A DNA stretch of 64,000 nucleotides from a bacterium 1XD42-76 (GTDB lineage Bacteria > Bacillota > Clostridia > Lachnospirales > Lachnospiraceae): positions 120,336 through 184,335 of the forward strand of contig QZDW01000005.1 of the NCBI GenBank assembly GCA_009917545.1, written 5' to 3'. The notes under the pieces are model-generated. The model had not been told where the DNA came from. It searched no databases and saw only the letters and a program-made list of their open reading frames with translations. This document shows positions 51,480 to 60,178 of this stretch, piece by piece (within the stretch, counting starts at the first letter, position 1; every line of letters starts with the position of its first letter). The translations under genes and the position numbers were made by a program.

Positions 51480-52028
51480 TCAAATTGATTTTCCAAGCTC
51501 GTAGGCTTTTTGAAGTTCTGGTTTCCCTTCAATCTCACCCACATGCCCATTCCCTCCGGCAAGTACAGCCCCAAGGTTTTCCCATTTCAAATGTTCCATC
51601 AAATGGTCATAGTAAAGAAGCACATCATCGAAACCATTTCCTTCCGCAGCCATCAGCAGTGCCGAAGCCCTGCCATACCCTCTCAGGAGATTCCCATCGC
51701 CTTCCTCTAATGCAAACAGGCGGTCAATGGCAGTCCTAATCTGACCGCTCATATTCCAGTAATACAACGGTGTGGCAAGTACGACCACATCGCATTCTTT
51801 TACCGCAGGATAAATTTTATCCATATCATCTCTTTGGACACAAGGGCATTCCCTGCTGCTATGACCGCCAAAGCAGCCCTTGCAGCCATGGATATCCATA
51901 CCGTCAAGGAAAAATTCTGTAACTGTATTTCCTGCTTCTTTTGCGCCTTTCGTAAATTCTGCTGTCAAAGCTGCTGTATTCCCCGCTTTCCTGGGGCTTC
52001 CATTTAGAATCACAATCTTCTTGCCCAT
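51480..52028 (-). CDS. NADPH-dependent FMN reductase family protein
   Basis: 182 residues from the ATG at 52028 (TTAAGGAGGGGAAT upstream). Flavodoxin-like fold: ILNGSPRKAGNTAALTAEF phosphate loop at the N-terminus, CKGCFGGHSSRECPC Cys cluster typical of the iron-sulfur/WrbA-like subgroup, and ATPLYYWNMSGQIRTAIDR. Probably reduces quinones or nitro compounds with NAD(P)H. Confidence 0.88.
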   Translation of the reverse strand: MGKKIVILNGSPRKAGNTAALTAEFTKGAKEAGNTVTEFFLDGMDIHGCKGCFGGHSSRECPCVQRDDMDKIYPAVKECDVVVLATPLYYWNMSGQIRTAIDRLFALEEGDGNLLRGYGRASALLMAAEGNGFDDVLLYYDHLMEHLKWENLGAVLAGGNGHVGEIEGKPELQKAYELGKSI

Positions 52029-52038
52029 ATTCCCCTCC

Positions 52039-52584
52039 TTAAATCTCATCTGCTAAAGCCGCTGCCTTTTTGCAGCCATCCGTCTTGTCAATGTCACCCA
52101 CATTCAGAACCCCAGGGATCAGAACCTCGCCAACCATTTTCCATTTGTTCAAAGCACACATACGCTCCATGGGGATACGGACTCCATCCATGACCGACAT
52201 ATCCTCTTCCTCGCAACAGGTGATCAGCGCACACTCCTTGCCAGAAATGTCTTTACCGCTTACTACGAAAGAGAATATCCGGTCTATGACACCCTTGATC
52301 TGTGCCGGGATAGAGTACCAGTAGACCGGCATCGTGAATACAATAACGTCTGCCTCCAAAATAGCTGGCGCTATCGTATTGAAGTCATCATCAAAGGTAC
52401 ATGCTTTCCCTGTGGAATAGCATGTTTCACAGGCACGGCATCCACCTACCTTTTTCAAGGCGGCATCAAAACGGGTAACTGTATGCCCTTTCTCCTCGGC
52501 GGCCTTGATAAACGCATCCGTCATGGCAAAACTGTTACCATTTTTGCGCGGGCTTCCTGTAATAACAACAATTTTCTTACTCAT
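52039..52584 (-). CDS. Flavodoxin-fold NAD(P)H oxidoreductase, paralogue
   Basis: 181 residues from the ATG at 52584 (AAAAGGAGGAATCGTTGT upstream). ITGSPRKNGNSFAMTDAFIK, CRACETCYSTGKACTFDD and TMPVYWYSIPAQIKGVIDRI mirror the previous gene, so this is a diverged tandem paralogue. The Cys motif CxxCxxCY may hold a metal or redox disulfide. Confidence 0.88.
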   Translation of the reverse strand: MSKKIVVITGSPRKNGNSFAMTDAFIKAAEEKGHTVTRFDAALKKVGGCRACETCYSTGKACTFDDDFNTIAPAILEADVIVFTMPVYWYSIPAQIKGVIDRIFSFVVSGKDISGKECALITCCEEEDMSVMDGVRIPMERMCALNKWKMVGEVLIPGVLNVGDIDKTDGCKKAAALADEI

Positions 52585-52660
52585 ACAACGATTCCTCCTT
52601 TTTTCTTCCTTCTTGTTTTTTATAATAAGCCATACCAAAACCTATTCTTTAATCCGGCTT

Positions 52661-53773
52661 TCATAATCCTTTCAGCCATTCTGTCACCTGCTCCCTGCAA
52701 TATGGTATATCGCCGCAGTATATCTCCAATGGTTCTTCCACAACTGTCCCGCTGCACACTGCTTTTATGTCCTCTATGCTTCTGCCTGCACCGCCTCCGC
52801 CATGGGTCACCACAGGTATGACAGATTTCCCTGAAAAGTCATAACGATTCAGGAACGCCTCTACAGGTTTCGGTATCGTATCCCACCATAATGGGAACAC
52901 AAGGAATACCAAATCATACCCATCAATATTTTCCGGCATATCCACAAGCTCCGGCAGTTCCTGACGCCCCATTTCCTCACTTGCCGCCGATACAGTATCG
53001 GAATAGGAAGACGGGTAATGTTCTTTCGTGTTGATGGAAACAATATCCCCGCCTGCAGCATCCTGTATCATCTGCCCGATCACCTGGCTGTTCCCCAGGA
53101 ATTCCTTTTTCTCATTGAGCAGCAGGGATGCCCCGGAGACTGCGTCCACACCATCAGCAAAGTCCGTATTGCCAACCCTCGTAAAATATACGGTCAGAAT
53201 CTTTCTGCCGTTAAAATCTACGCTTTCACCTGAGATAGCCGTTTCCTGATCAACCTCAACTGTCAGAAAATGTCTCTTAACATAGGGCAGCAGCCATACA
53301 TCCATAAGCACCGCCAGAAGGGAGATCAGTATTACCAGAGCAGCCGGAAGTACCTTATATTTCTTTTGTACGCGGCCAAATGTATGAACCAGTACATGGA
53401 ACGCAATAAGCACAAATCCGGCCAAAGCTAAAACAGCATGTATCCGTCCAATACCCGCCATATGGATGCCTGTATGGAACAAGTATCTGGAATTGATAAT
53501 GCCTGTCAACAAAATAGATGCCATATCTGCCGCTAAGGCAAAATTTACAGCAACCGCAATCTTTCTTTTCCTGTTATAAATACCTTTCTTTATTGCTTTA
53601 TACCACTTTATGTTGATGATATTATGAATTATGGTCATTGCAATAAATACAATGCCAGCCACCTCATGGAAAGGAGCGCCTGTAAAGGAATACCCCAATA
53701 ATGCTATAAACAGCAATCCCAATATGATATCAATGGCTTTTTTTACCCTGCCTGTGGCATTATATTTATCCAT
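52661..53773 (-). CDS. DUF4405 membrane domain fused to flavodoxin
   Basis: 370 residues. Residues 1-165 hold about four or five membrane helices with the DUF4405/cytochrome b561-like pattern and several His (HEVAGIVFIAMTIIHNIIN, FHTGIHMAGIGRIHAVLAL, FHVLVHTFG) that could bind haem. Residues 185-370 are a flavodoxin (ILTVYFTRVGNTDFADGVDA, FLVFPLWWDTIPKPVEAFL). The fusion could pass electrons from flavodoxin to membrane haem or the reverse. Overlaps the MATE gene by eight bases. Confidence 0.82.
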   Translation of the reverse strand: MDKYNATGRVKKAIDIILGLLFIALLGYSFTGAPFHEVAGIVFIAMTIIHNIINIKWYKAIKKGIYNRKRKIAVAVNFALAADMASILLTGIINSRYLFHTGIHMAGIGRIHAVLALAGFVLIAFHVLVHTFGRVQKKYKVLPAALVILISLLAVLMDVWLLPYVKRHFLTVEVDQETAISGESVDFNGRKILTVYFTRVGNTDFADGVDAVSGASLLLNEKKEFLGNSQVIGQMIQDAAGGDIVSINTKEHYPSSYSDTVSAASEEMGRQELPELVDMPENIDGYDLVFLVFPLWWDTIPKPVEAFLNRYDFSGKSVIPVVTHGGGGAGRSIEDIKAVCSGTVVEEPLEIYCGDIPYCREQVTEWLKGL

Positions 53774-55157
53774 GTCTGACCATCCTTTCTTTACTCAATT
53801 CACGCCTTATTCTGGGATTGATTGCACCCCAAAACAATATCAGGCTGAATAAAGCACCCACCGCATCTGATATCGTCCCTGCATAAAAAACATATCGTAT
53901 ATCCAGAAACAACGGCAGAATGCAAAGGCATATCATATATACAATTTTACGAAACAGCGACAACGGAAGCGCATATTTGACCTTTCCCATTGCAGTCAGA
54001 CCATCTACCAAGGCATACTGTACTGCAATACCAAGCAATGCAAACGTATACATACGGATACTGCCCGCGGTCAACTGTATTGTGCCTGACTCCTTCAAGA
54101 AAAATCCTGCAAACACCTCCGGTAATACCTGCACTGCAATTCCCAATGTTCCGATGTATACTCCGCATAATAAAAACACATAAAGAAAAGCCTGCCGGAT
54201 CTTTGTATAATTTCCTGCCCCATAGTGAAAGCTGAATATCGTTCCACATCCTGTCGTGATCCCCTGTGCAGGACAGGCTACTATCGTCATAAAACTCTGG
54301 ATAACCGTAGCACAGGTAATCAATATATCCCCCTGCGAATCTCCGCCGTATTTCCGTAACGAAGTATTCAGAAAAATAATAATCAGGTTATCCAATATCG
54401 TAATCATGAATGACATGCATCCTATGGACAAGATTCTAAGTACAATCTTCTTTTGCAGCCTGCTTGGGCACAGGCGTACCGGAATAATCCTGCTGCGCAG
54501 AAAACAGATTACATAAACACAAGTGCAGCATTGTGCAATAACAGTTCCCCATGCTGCCCCCGCAATTCCCATACCACACCCAAAAATCATGATAGGGTCA
54601 AGAACCACATTTACCACAGCTCCAAGTGCCACTGAAATCATGCCCTGCCTTGCAAACCCCTGTGCCAGAATAAACTGGTTCAGCCCACATCCAAGAAGCG
54701 ATGCAAAAGTCCCGCAGACATATATTGTAAAATAAGTTTCTGCGTAAGGGTACATATCTTTGCTGCTGCCCAGCAAGTAAAGTATTTTTTCCCGGTTCAG
54801 TAAAAGCAGGGGAGTTACTGCCGCCGATATAACTAAAATCATAAAAAAGGCATTTCCAATGATCTCCCGCGCCCTGCGCTCCTCTTTTTGCCCAAGGCTG
54901 ATGCTCATATAAGAAGCCCCGCCAATCCCTACCATAAATGCAAAAGCCGTCAGGGCTGTCAATGCCGGCGCACAGACACCGATACTCGCAAGGCAGAGGC
55001 TTCCTGTTTCCGGTATTTTACCAATAAAAATGCGGTCTACAATGTTATATAAAATATTAAAAAGCTGACCGAACATTGCAGGAATCCCTAAACGGATGAC
55101 CAAACGGCTTACGGGCGTCTCCTCCAACAATTCCTGCGTGGTTTTAAATCCAGACAT
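53766..55157 (-). CDS. MATE family multidrug efflux transporter
   Basis: 463 residues from the ATG at 55157 (AGGTGGCTGTAT upstream). Twelve hydrophobic segments, with PVSRLVIRLGIPAMFGQLFN at the start and GALFSLILFWG near the end, and internal symmetry of two six-helix halves. NorM/DinF-like: exports cationic or aromatic compounds in exchange for Na+ or H+. In this operon it may export the reduced or toxic substrate. Confidence 0.9.
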   Translation of the reverse strand: MSGFKTTQELLEETPVSRLVIRLGIPAMFGQLFNILYNIVDRIFIGKIPETGSLCLASIGVCAPALTALTAFAFMVGIGGASYMSISLGQKEERRAREIIGNAFFMILVISAAVTPLLLLNREKILYLLGSSKDMYPYAETYFTIYVCGTFASLLGCGLNQFILAQGFARQGMISVALGAVVNVVLDPIMIFGCGMGIAGAAWGTVIAQCCTCVYVICFLRSRIIPVRLCPSRLQKKIVLRILSIGCMSFMITILDNLIIIFLNTSLRKYGGDSQGDILITCATVIQSFMTIVACPAQGITTGCGTIFSFHYGAGNYTKIRQAFLYVFLLCGVYIGTLGIAVQVLPEVFAGFFLKESGTIQLTAGSIRMYTFALLGIAVQYALVDGLTAMGKVKYALPLSLFRKIVYMICLCILPLFLDIRYVFYAGTISDAVGALFSLILFWGAINPRIRRELSKERMVRHG

Positions 55158-55245
55158 ATACAGCCACCTATAAAAGAACAGGCAAGGCTGCATTTCCGGC
55201 ATACCCGCCTGTTCTCCACTTTCTCCACTGTTCTACTTGTGACGG

Positions 55246-55629
55246 TTATTTCTGAATGGTATCGGAATTCTGGTTATATGCCTTTGCAACGCATTTCCAT
55301 TCGCCATCCATCTTCAACAGAAGCAGCACATCCGTAAAGTCAATGCGGTTGCCCCAGCCTTCTTCCAGCACACGTACAACAGCCAGGGATTCCTCAACCA
55401 TCAGGACGTCCACACGAGCCTTGAAATTATCGCCGCCGGGTACGGTATCCACATTGTGGTAGAACTGATCAATAGAGCCATGCTCCAGCTTACCGTCCAG
55501 ATAGCCGAACAAAACAGCTTCATCCGTGAACAGCTCCTTTGCATATGTGCTGTTTCCCTCGGCAACACTCTTGACAAACTTCATTGCAGCAGCCTCTACT
55601 GCCTGATATTCCTTTAATTCTGCTCTCAT
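55246..55629 (-). CDS. NTF2-like (SnoaL-type) protein
   Basis: 127 residues from the ATG at 55629 (AAGGAGGCTATTACA upstream). Family traits: VEAAAMKFVKSVAEGNSTYA, then LFTDEAVLFGYLDGKLEHGS, then RIDFTDVLLLLKMDGEWKCVA. A cone-shaped pocket protein; often a lumazine-binding or dehydratase-like enzyme, here of unknown ligand. Confidence 0.85.
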   Translation of the reverse strand: MRAELKEYQAVEAAAMKFVKSVAEGNSTYAKELFTDEAVLFGYLDGKLEHGSIDQFYHNVDTVPGGDNFKARVDVLMVEESLAVVRVLEEGWGNRIDFTDVLLLLKMDGEWKCVAKAYNQNSDTIQK

Positions 55630-55696
55630 TGTAATAGCCTCCTTAAATTTTTTTGACATTATATAAAGCATTCTGCCTCATACCATAATGAATAGA

Positions 55697-57670
55697 TTAA
55701 ATATTGTTCCCTACTTCATAGCCGTCCCATACAGCATGAAGGATCGTGCTGACCTTCTGACCATCGCCAATCTCATAAACGGCAGCACCGCATCCTTGGA
55801 GCTCCTGCGCCATGGATGGAACTGGACGGAAACCGACTGCGATCACAACCGAATCTGCATCAAATGCCTTTTTCTGACCATCGCTCTCCAGAATAACCCT
55901 GCCATCTTCCACAGCAGAAAGACGGTGGTTCTCCAATACAGCCACATGATGATGTTCAAACAGATCCGGGATCATCTGGCCATTTGGAATCGGGGATGGG
56001 ATACCTGCCGACAAAATCTTAGGCAGGGCTTCCACAACCGTAACCTCTTTGCCGTCCTGTGCATATTCTAATGCCATTTCACAGCCAACCAGACCGCCTC
56101 CGATTACCATGACTTTTTGCCCGACTTTTTCCGGATGTGCAAATGCTTCCATACAGCCGATTACCTTTTTATCATCTATTCCCGGCACTTTCGGCGTGAC
56201 AGGGACGGAACCTGCTGCCACAATGATCACATCTGCATCCATATTGCGGAGCTGGTCAGCAGTAACAGCTTCCCCGGTATGGATCTCCACAGGCAGTACC
56301 TTTAATTCATTCTGATACCACGCATTTAATTCCCGTACCTCTTTTTTGAAGCTGTGGGAGCCGCCAGGAATCAGATTGCCGCCCAGAGACTCATTCTTTT
56401 CATACAAAGAAACTTTATGTCCACGCATGGCTGCGGTTCTGGCAGCCTCCATACCGGCAACACCGCCGCCCACGACCACAACCTTTTTCGGCTGTACGCA
56501 GGGACGGAGTGCATACCTCACTTCCCGCATTGCTGCCGGGTTTACTGCACAGGTAGGCTGTTTTCCCTGCTGGAGCCTTGTGATACACCCCTGATTGCAG
56601 GCAATGCAGGGACGGATCTTCTCCGTATGTCCGGTCAGCACCTTGTTTGGATACTCCGGATCTGCTAAAGCAGCACGCCCAAGGACAACTGCATCAATCT
56701 TACCATCCCGTATCGCCTTTTCCGCAATATCTGCTTCATTCATGCGGCCGCCTGCCAGAATCGGGATATTAACGGCTTCTTTTGCCTTCGCTGCCAGTTC
56801 CACCAGATACCCTTTCGGCATATACATAGGCGGGCAGGCATAGTAGAAGGAATCGTAAATACCTGTATCTACATTCAGACAGTCATAGCCATAGGATTCC
56901 AGCAGCTTCGCTATCTCAATCCCTTCTTCCAGTGTACGGCCAATTTCCTCCTCACCAGTCAAACTTGCCTGCTCAAATCCTTTTACAAAGGTTTTCAGTC
57001 CAAGACGCATACTGACTGGAAAATCACTGCCGCATTCCTGCTTAATACCTTCCAGAATTTCCTTTGCCGCCCGCAAACGATTTTCCAGGCTGCCGCCATA
57101 TTCGTCGGTACGGTGGTTCATCATGGACAGGGCAAACTGGTCAAGCAGATACCCCCAGTGGATGGAATGTACCTCTACACCGGAAAAGCCTGAATCCTTT
57201 GCAATTTTAGATGCCTTTACAACAGACTCAATTTTAGATTTGATCTGGTCACGGGTCAGCTCCGGTGAGACTTCCCCCGGATGCCGGAAAACATGTACAG
57301 GAGATGGTGCCGGAAGATTGAGGTAATTCCGCCCAAGTCCCATAGTAATCTGAGCAAAGATTTTTGTACTGTAAGCGCCTGCCCTCTCATTCAGTTCCGT
57401 TGCCGTCATCTTAAACGCATCCGGATTCTGTAAGATTGTCGGGCCAACCCCGGTATACGGATCAACGGTTCCATCCGCTGCGATTGCCCCGGTAAAAATC
57501 AGACCAAAGCCGCCTTTCGCCCTCTCTACAAGATATTGTATCGTTTCGTCTTTCAGACCACCTCCCGGAAGATGGTGCTGTCCGCCGCCAATTGGTGCCA
57601 TACAAAACCTATTCCTAATGGTCAGTCTGCCAATCTGGAGCGGCTTTCCTAAATACTCATAGTTCTGCAT
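55697..57670 (-). CDS. Old-yellow-enzyme-type FMN/FAD/4Fe-4S oxidoreductase
   Basis: 657 residues with two halves. The N-terminal FMN TIM barrel (residues 1-330: MAPIGGGQHHLPGGG, NHRTDEYGGSLENRLRAAKE) belongs to the 2,4-dienoyl-CoA reductase/BaiCD-BaiH/enoate reductase group. A Cys cluster CIACNQGC...C (about 345-365) should bind 4Fe-4S. The C-terminal half has FAD and NADH Rossmann motifs (VVVVGGGVAGMEAARTAA; MVIGGGLVGCEMALEYAQDG). It likely reduces an activated C=C bond with NADH. First gene of the operon; AAAGGAGGCACAGAC precedes the ATG. Confidence 0.92.
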   Translation of the reverse strand: MQNYEYLGKPLQIGRLTIRNRFCMAPIGGGQHHLPGGGLKDETIQYLVERAKGGFGLIFTGAIAADGTVDPYTGVGPTILQNPDAFKMTATELNERAGAYSTKIFAQITMGLGRNYLNLPAPSPVHVFRHPGEVSPELTRDQIKSKIESVVKASKIAKDSGFSGVEVHSIHWGYLLDQFALSMMNHRTDEYGGSLENRLRAAKEILEGIKQECGSDFPVSMRLGLKTFVKGFEQASLTGEEEIGRTLEEGIEIAKLLESYGYDCLNVDTGIYDSFYYACPPMYMPKGYLVELAAKAKEAVNIPILAGGRMNEADIAEKAIRDGKIDAVVLGRAALADPEYPNKVLTGHTEKIRPCIACNQGCITRLQQGKQPTCAVNPAAMREVRYALRPCVQPKKVVVVGGGVAGMEAARTAAMRGHKVSLYEKNESLGGNLIPGGSHSFKKEVRELNAWYQNELKVLPVEIHTGEAVTADQLRNMDADVIIVAAGSVPVTPKVPGIDDKKVIGCMEAFAHPEKVGQKVMVIGGGLVGCEMALEYAQDGKEVTVVEALPKILSAGIPSPIPNGQMIPDLFEHHHVAVLENHRLSAVEDGRVILESDGQKKAFDADSVVIAVGFRPVPSMAQELQGCGAAVYEIGDGQKVSTILHAVWDGYEVGNNI

Positions 57671-57722
57671 GTCTGTGCCTCCTTTACCTGCAGGATTGAC
57701 TTTTCCTGCTGTTGATATTATA

Positions 57723-57750
57723 ATTATAGCGAGAATGAAACAGAAAACAA
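57723..57750 (-). promoter_or_regulatory. Promoter of the flavoenzyme operon
   Basis: -35 TTGTTT (57745-57750) and -10 TATAAT (57723-57728) on the minus strand with 16-base spacing; a second TATAAT-like sequence follows a few bases downstream. Divergent from the HxlR gene. Confidence 0.6.
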
Positions 57751-57770
57751 GTACGCACCTTTAAGTGTGA

Positions 57771-57791
57771 TACTAACATAAGAGTTATATA
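57771..57791. promoter_or_regulatory. Candidate HxlR operator
   Basis: TACTAAC-ATAAGA-GTTATATA is an imperfect dyad in the space between the divergent genes, near a TATACT -10 (57788-57793) of the HxlR gene. YodB-type sites also use TACT/AGTA-like half sites. Weak evidence. Confidence 0.4.
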
Positions 57792-57814
57792 CTTACCTAA
57801 AGGAGAGTGCAAAA

Positions 57815-58147
57815 ATGGGTGAACGCTGTATATCACAAGAATGCCTGGAAACAACAGGTTTTAGCTACACATTATCCCTCATCAACGGAAAATACAAAAT
57901 GACAATTCTTTATACGCTTATGGAATTTGGCATAGTCCGCTTTAATGAAATGAAAAAATATATTGGGGAAATTTCTTATAAGACGCTTAGTTCTACCTTA
58001 AAGGAATTGGAAGCAGATCAGCTCGTCCACCGCAAAGAATATCCGCAAATTCCACCCAAAGTCGAATACAGCCTGACAGAGCGCGGAAAATCACTCATTC
58101 CTATTTTAGATGGGATGTGTGAATGGGGAGATAAAAATAGGATTTAA
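57815..58147 (+). CDS. HxlR-family redox-type regulator
   Basis: 110 residues. Winged helix of HxlR type: LINGKYKMTILYTLMEFGIV, RFNEMKKYIGEISYKTLSST, VEYSLTERGKSLIPILDGM. Cys at residues 5 and 10 (MGERCISQEC) match the position of the redox-sensing Cys of YodB/CatR-like members, which respond to quinones and diamide. It is divergent from the flavoenzyme operon, which it probably controls. TAAAGGAGAGTGCAAAA precedes the ATG. Confidence 0.85.
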   Translation: MGERCISQECLETTGFSYTLSLINGKYKMTILYTLMEFGIVRFNEMKKYIGEISYKTLSSTLKELEADQLVHRKEYPQIPPKVEYSLTERGKSLIPILDGMCEWGDKNRI

Positions 58148-58154
58148 CATGAAA

Positions 58155-58197
58155 GGCTTGCTTTTACTTTAAAAATATGTAAGCTGTGTCACACAGA
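58155..58197 (+). promoter_or_regulatory. Promoter-like repeat, copy 1
   Basis: TTGCTT, 16 bases, TAAGCT in a 43-base segment. It is nearly repeated at 58932-58974 ahead of the next gene. About 30 bases upstream of the SprT-like start. Confidence 0.55.
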
Positions 58198-58198
58198 A

Positions 58199-58215
58199 TT
58201 AAAACATAATTTTAA
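58199..58215. repeat. Perfect copy of the TTAAAACATAATTTTAA motif
   Basis: Directly before the ribosome binding site of the SprT-like gene, outside the prophage. The same 17-mer occurs perfectly at 37699. Confidence 0.5.
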
Positions 58216-58228
58216 GGAGGACACAGCA

Positions 58229-58840
58229 ATGCTTCAAATATCCGAAATTGTAAAGAAAACCGAAGGAATGTTTGACCTATTCAATAAACATTTTTTCCTT
58301 GGAGAGCTTACCCGCCCAGCCATTACCGTATCCCCGGATGGCGGACGTAGCGCATACGGCTGGTGCAGTATCCATGAAATCTGGAATGCAGATAACGAGC
58401 TTTACCGGGAAATCAACCTTTGCGCCGAGTACCTCGACCGCCCCATTACAGAGATAGCTGCCACACTTCTCCATGAAATGAGCCACTTGTATAACCTACA
58501 GCATGATATCCAGGACGTAAGCAACAACGGCTATTACCATAACCTGAAATTCAAAGCCACCGCCGAAGCCCACGGTCTGCATATTGAGAAACATCCCAAA
58601 TACGGCTGGACGGTTACGACCTTGGCTCCGGAAGCCGAGACATGGATTATATCCGCCTTGGGGGATACCGGCATCCATGCCAGCCGCCTGCAGGCAGCCG
58701 GAAGCTCCAAAGGCGGGCGCAAAAAATCCATTAACCGAAGCATCAAATATATCTGCCCCTGCTGCGGCACCATCATCCGGGCAACCCGCGAGGTCAATGT
58801 AATCTGCGCAGACTGCGGGAAACCTTTTGAAAATGCCTGA
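58229..58840 (+). CDS. SprT-like metalloprotease-domain protein
   Basis: 203 residues. HExxH-type LLHEMSHLYN near residue 80, a third helix, and a C-terminal zinc ribbon (CPCCGTIIRA, CADCGKPF). SprT-like genes occur in many Firmicutes ICEs and phages; eukaryotic Spartan cuts DNA-protein crosslinks, but the role here is unknown and may involve the relaxase-DNA complex. AAGGAGGACACAGCA precedes the ATG. Confidence 0.85.
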   Translation: MLQISEIVKKTEGMFDLFNKHFFLGELTRPAITVSPDGGRSAYGWCSIHEIWNADNELYREINLCAEYLDRPITEIAATLLHEMSHLYNLQHDIQDVSNNGYYHNLKFKATAEAHGLHIEKHPKYGWTVTTLAPEAETWIISALGDTGIHASRLQAAGSSKGGRKKSINRSIKYICPCCGTIIRATREVNVICADCGKPFENA

Positions 58841-58845
58841 TACCC

Positions 58846-58897
58846 AGATAGAACCGACCAGCCAATATCCCCACGGCTAGCCGGTTCTATCTTTTTT
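58846..58897 (+). terminator. Rho-independent terminator
   Basis: AGATAGAACCG (58846-58856) and CGGTTCTATCT (58882-58892) are exact complements, followed by TTTTT. Ends the SprT-like transcript. Confidence 0.85.
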
Positions 58898-58931
58898 CAT
58901 TTTAGAAAAAAAGAAAAATTCTTTGAAAAAA

Positions 58932-58974
58932 GACTTGCTTTCACACCAAAAATGCGTAAGCTGTCACTCACAAG
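58932..58974 (+). promoter_or_regulatory. Promoter-like repeat, copy 2
   Basis: CTTGCTTTCAC, then AAAAATGCGTAAGCTGT. Matches copy 1 (58155-58197) in the TTGCTT and GTAAGCTGT blocks with identical spacing. 50 bases upstream of the 59024 start. Confidence 0.55.
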
Positions 58975-59023
58975 GCGAGCAGCCAATACAAAAAATATCA
59001 AAATAAGAAAGGCGGACAACAAT

Positions 59024-59707
59024 ATGAAGACAGGTAAAATCACAGCAAAATTAAGGGACGCGGTTCCGGTATGTCTCATGGTAGAGGGCAAGGAAGTAAA
59101 ACGGTACAAGAATATCGAACTTCCGGACAGCATCAAAGAGGTTGAACTTCTCGACTTCCATTTCAATGTACCTGCGGACGGCAAGATCACTTTTGAAATC
59201 CAGTACGCATCCGGCGTACTTCCGGAAATATTCCCGGAGCCGAGGGCGAAAGTAACCCGCGCAGAAAAGGCAGCCGCCAAAGTGCAGAGGAAAGCCGCGC
59301 AGGAAGAAGCCGCCGAAGCACCAGCTCCGGAGGAAACGGCACCGACCATCATCCCGGAAGAACCGCCAATACTGAAAGCGGCAGAGCCGGAGGAAGCCAC
59401 AGCGGAACCGGAAACCACAGAGGATACCGCAGAGCAGACAACCGAAAACCCCGAACCGGCAGAGGAAGCCCAAGCCAATAAGGAAGCCAGCACCATGGAA
59501 ATCAGCTACAATGTAACCGGCCCCCGCCGCAAAGAACTGGCAACCGCAGTAGGCGACTTCATCGGAATGGCTCCGGTATACCAGAAAGCCCCCACATACG
59601 CTTTCGCCATCGGCAGCTACATCATTGACCGGAACGGCAAACTCAGTGGCGAAAAGAACGAAGAATTGACGGAAGCACTTGCAGCGCAGGGCTTTACCGC
59701 AGCATAG
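59024..59707 (+). CDS. Virulence-related-protein homologue of ICEs, truncated form
   Basis: 227 residues from the ATG at 59024 (GAAAGGCGGACAACAAT upstream). The N-terminal 85 residues (GKITAKLRDAVPVCLMVEGK) form one domain. A Glu/Pro/Ala/Thr-rich linker spans about 85-160. The last 67 residues (MEISYNVTGPRRKELATAVG, APTYAFAIGSYIIDRNGKL) match the N-terminal module of the widespread ICE/phage virulence-related protein, whose larger C-terminal part is absent here. Function unknown. Confidence 0.65.
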   Translation: MKTGKITAKLRDAVPVCLMVEGKEVKRYKNIELPDSIKEVELLDFHFNVPADGKITFEIQYASGVLPEIFPEPRAKVTRAEKAAAKVQRKAAQEEAAEAPAPEETAPTIIPEEPPILKAAEPEEATAEPETTEDTAEQTTENPEPAEEAQANKEASTMEISYNVTGPRRKELATAVGDFIGMAPVYQKAPTYAFAIGSYIIDRNGKLSGEKNEELTEALAAQGFTAA

Positions 59708-59718
59708 GGAAGAATACC

Positions 59719-59747
59719 AGCCCCGCCCCGGCGGGGCTTCCCGTTTT
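59719..59747 (+). terminator. Terminator hairpin
   Basis: AGCCCCG (59719-59725) and CGGGGCT (59732-59738), then TCCCGTTTT. Confidence 0.6.
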
Positions 59748-59843
59748 CCCGGAAGACCATAAAGATATGTTTAAACATTTGAAAACCTACTATCTTACCC
59801 GGAGCCTATAGATCATCAAAACCCAAAAGGAGAATAAGCATAA

Positions 59844-60116
59844 ATGGAATGTACTTTTTATGAATTAAACCAGAAAGCCAAAGACGAAGCTGAAAAAATG
59901 GATGCGCTCTGGGGCGCGGAATTTTTTGACGCAGAAGACGCAGAACCTCCAACAGATGCACCAGCCGAAGAAAATAATCCGCACCTGTCCTGCGGAGCCT
60001 TCTGCAGATATTTCAGGTCAGGCAAAGGATATCCTGGCGAGTATGTATATTATTGCTGCGCCGCAGGAAATGAGCATATTATTGATGTAGATTTCATTGA
60101 ATCCGAAATTATTTGA
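59844..60116 (+). CDS. Hypothetical small ICE protein
   Basis: 90 residues, acidic (DALWGAEFFDAEDAEPPTDA), with CGAFCRYFRSGKG and YYCCAAGNEH. No family recognised. AAAAGGAGAATAAGCATAA precedes the ATG. It shares strand and style with the two genes before it. Confidence 0.5.
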   Translation: MECTFYELNQKAKDEAEKMDALWGAEFFDAEDAEPPTDAPAEENNPHLSCGAFCRYFRSGKGYPGEYVYYCCAAGNEHIIDVDFIESEII

Positions 60117-60178
60117 CCCTGCCCCCCGCTTCGGCAGGGCCGCCAACTGCACATAATACCCAGATACCCATACGATAA

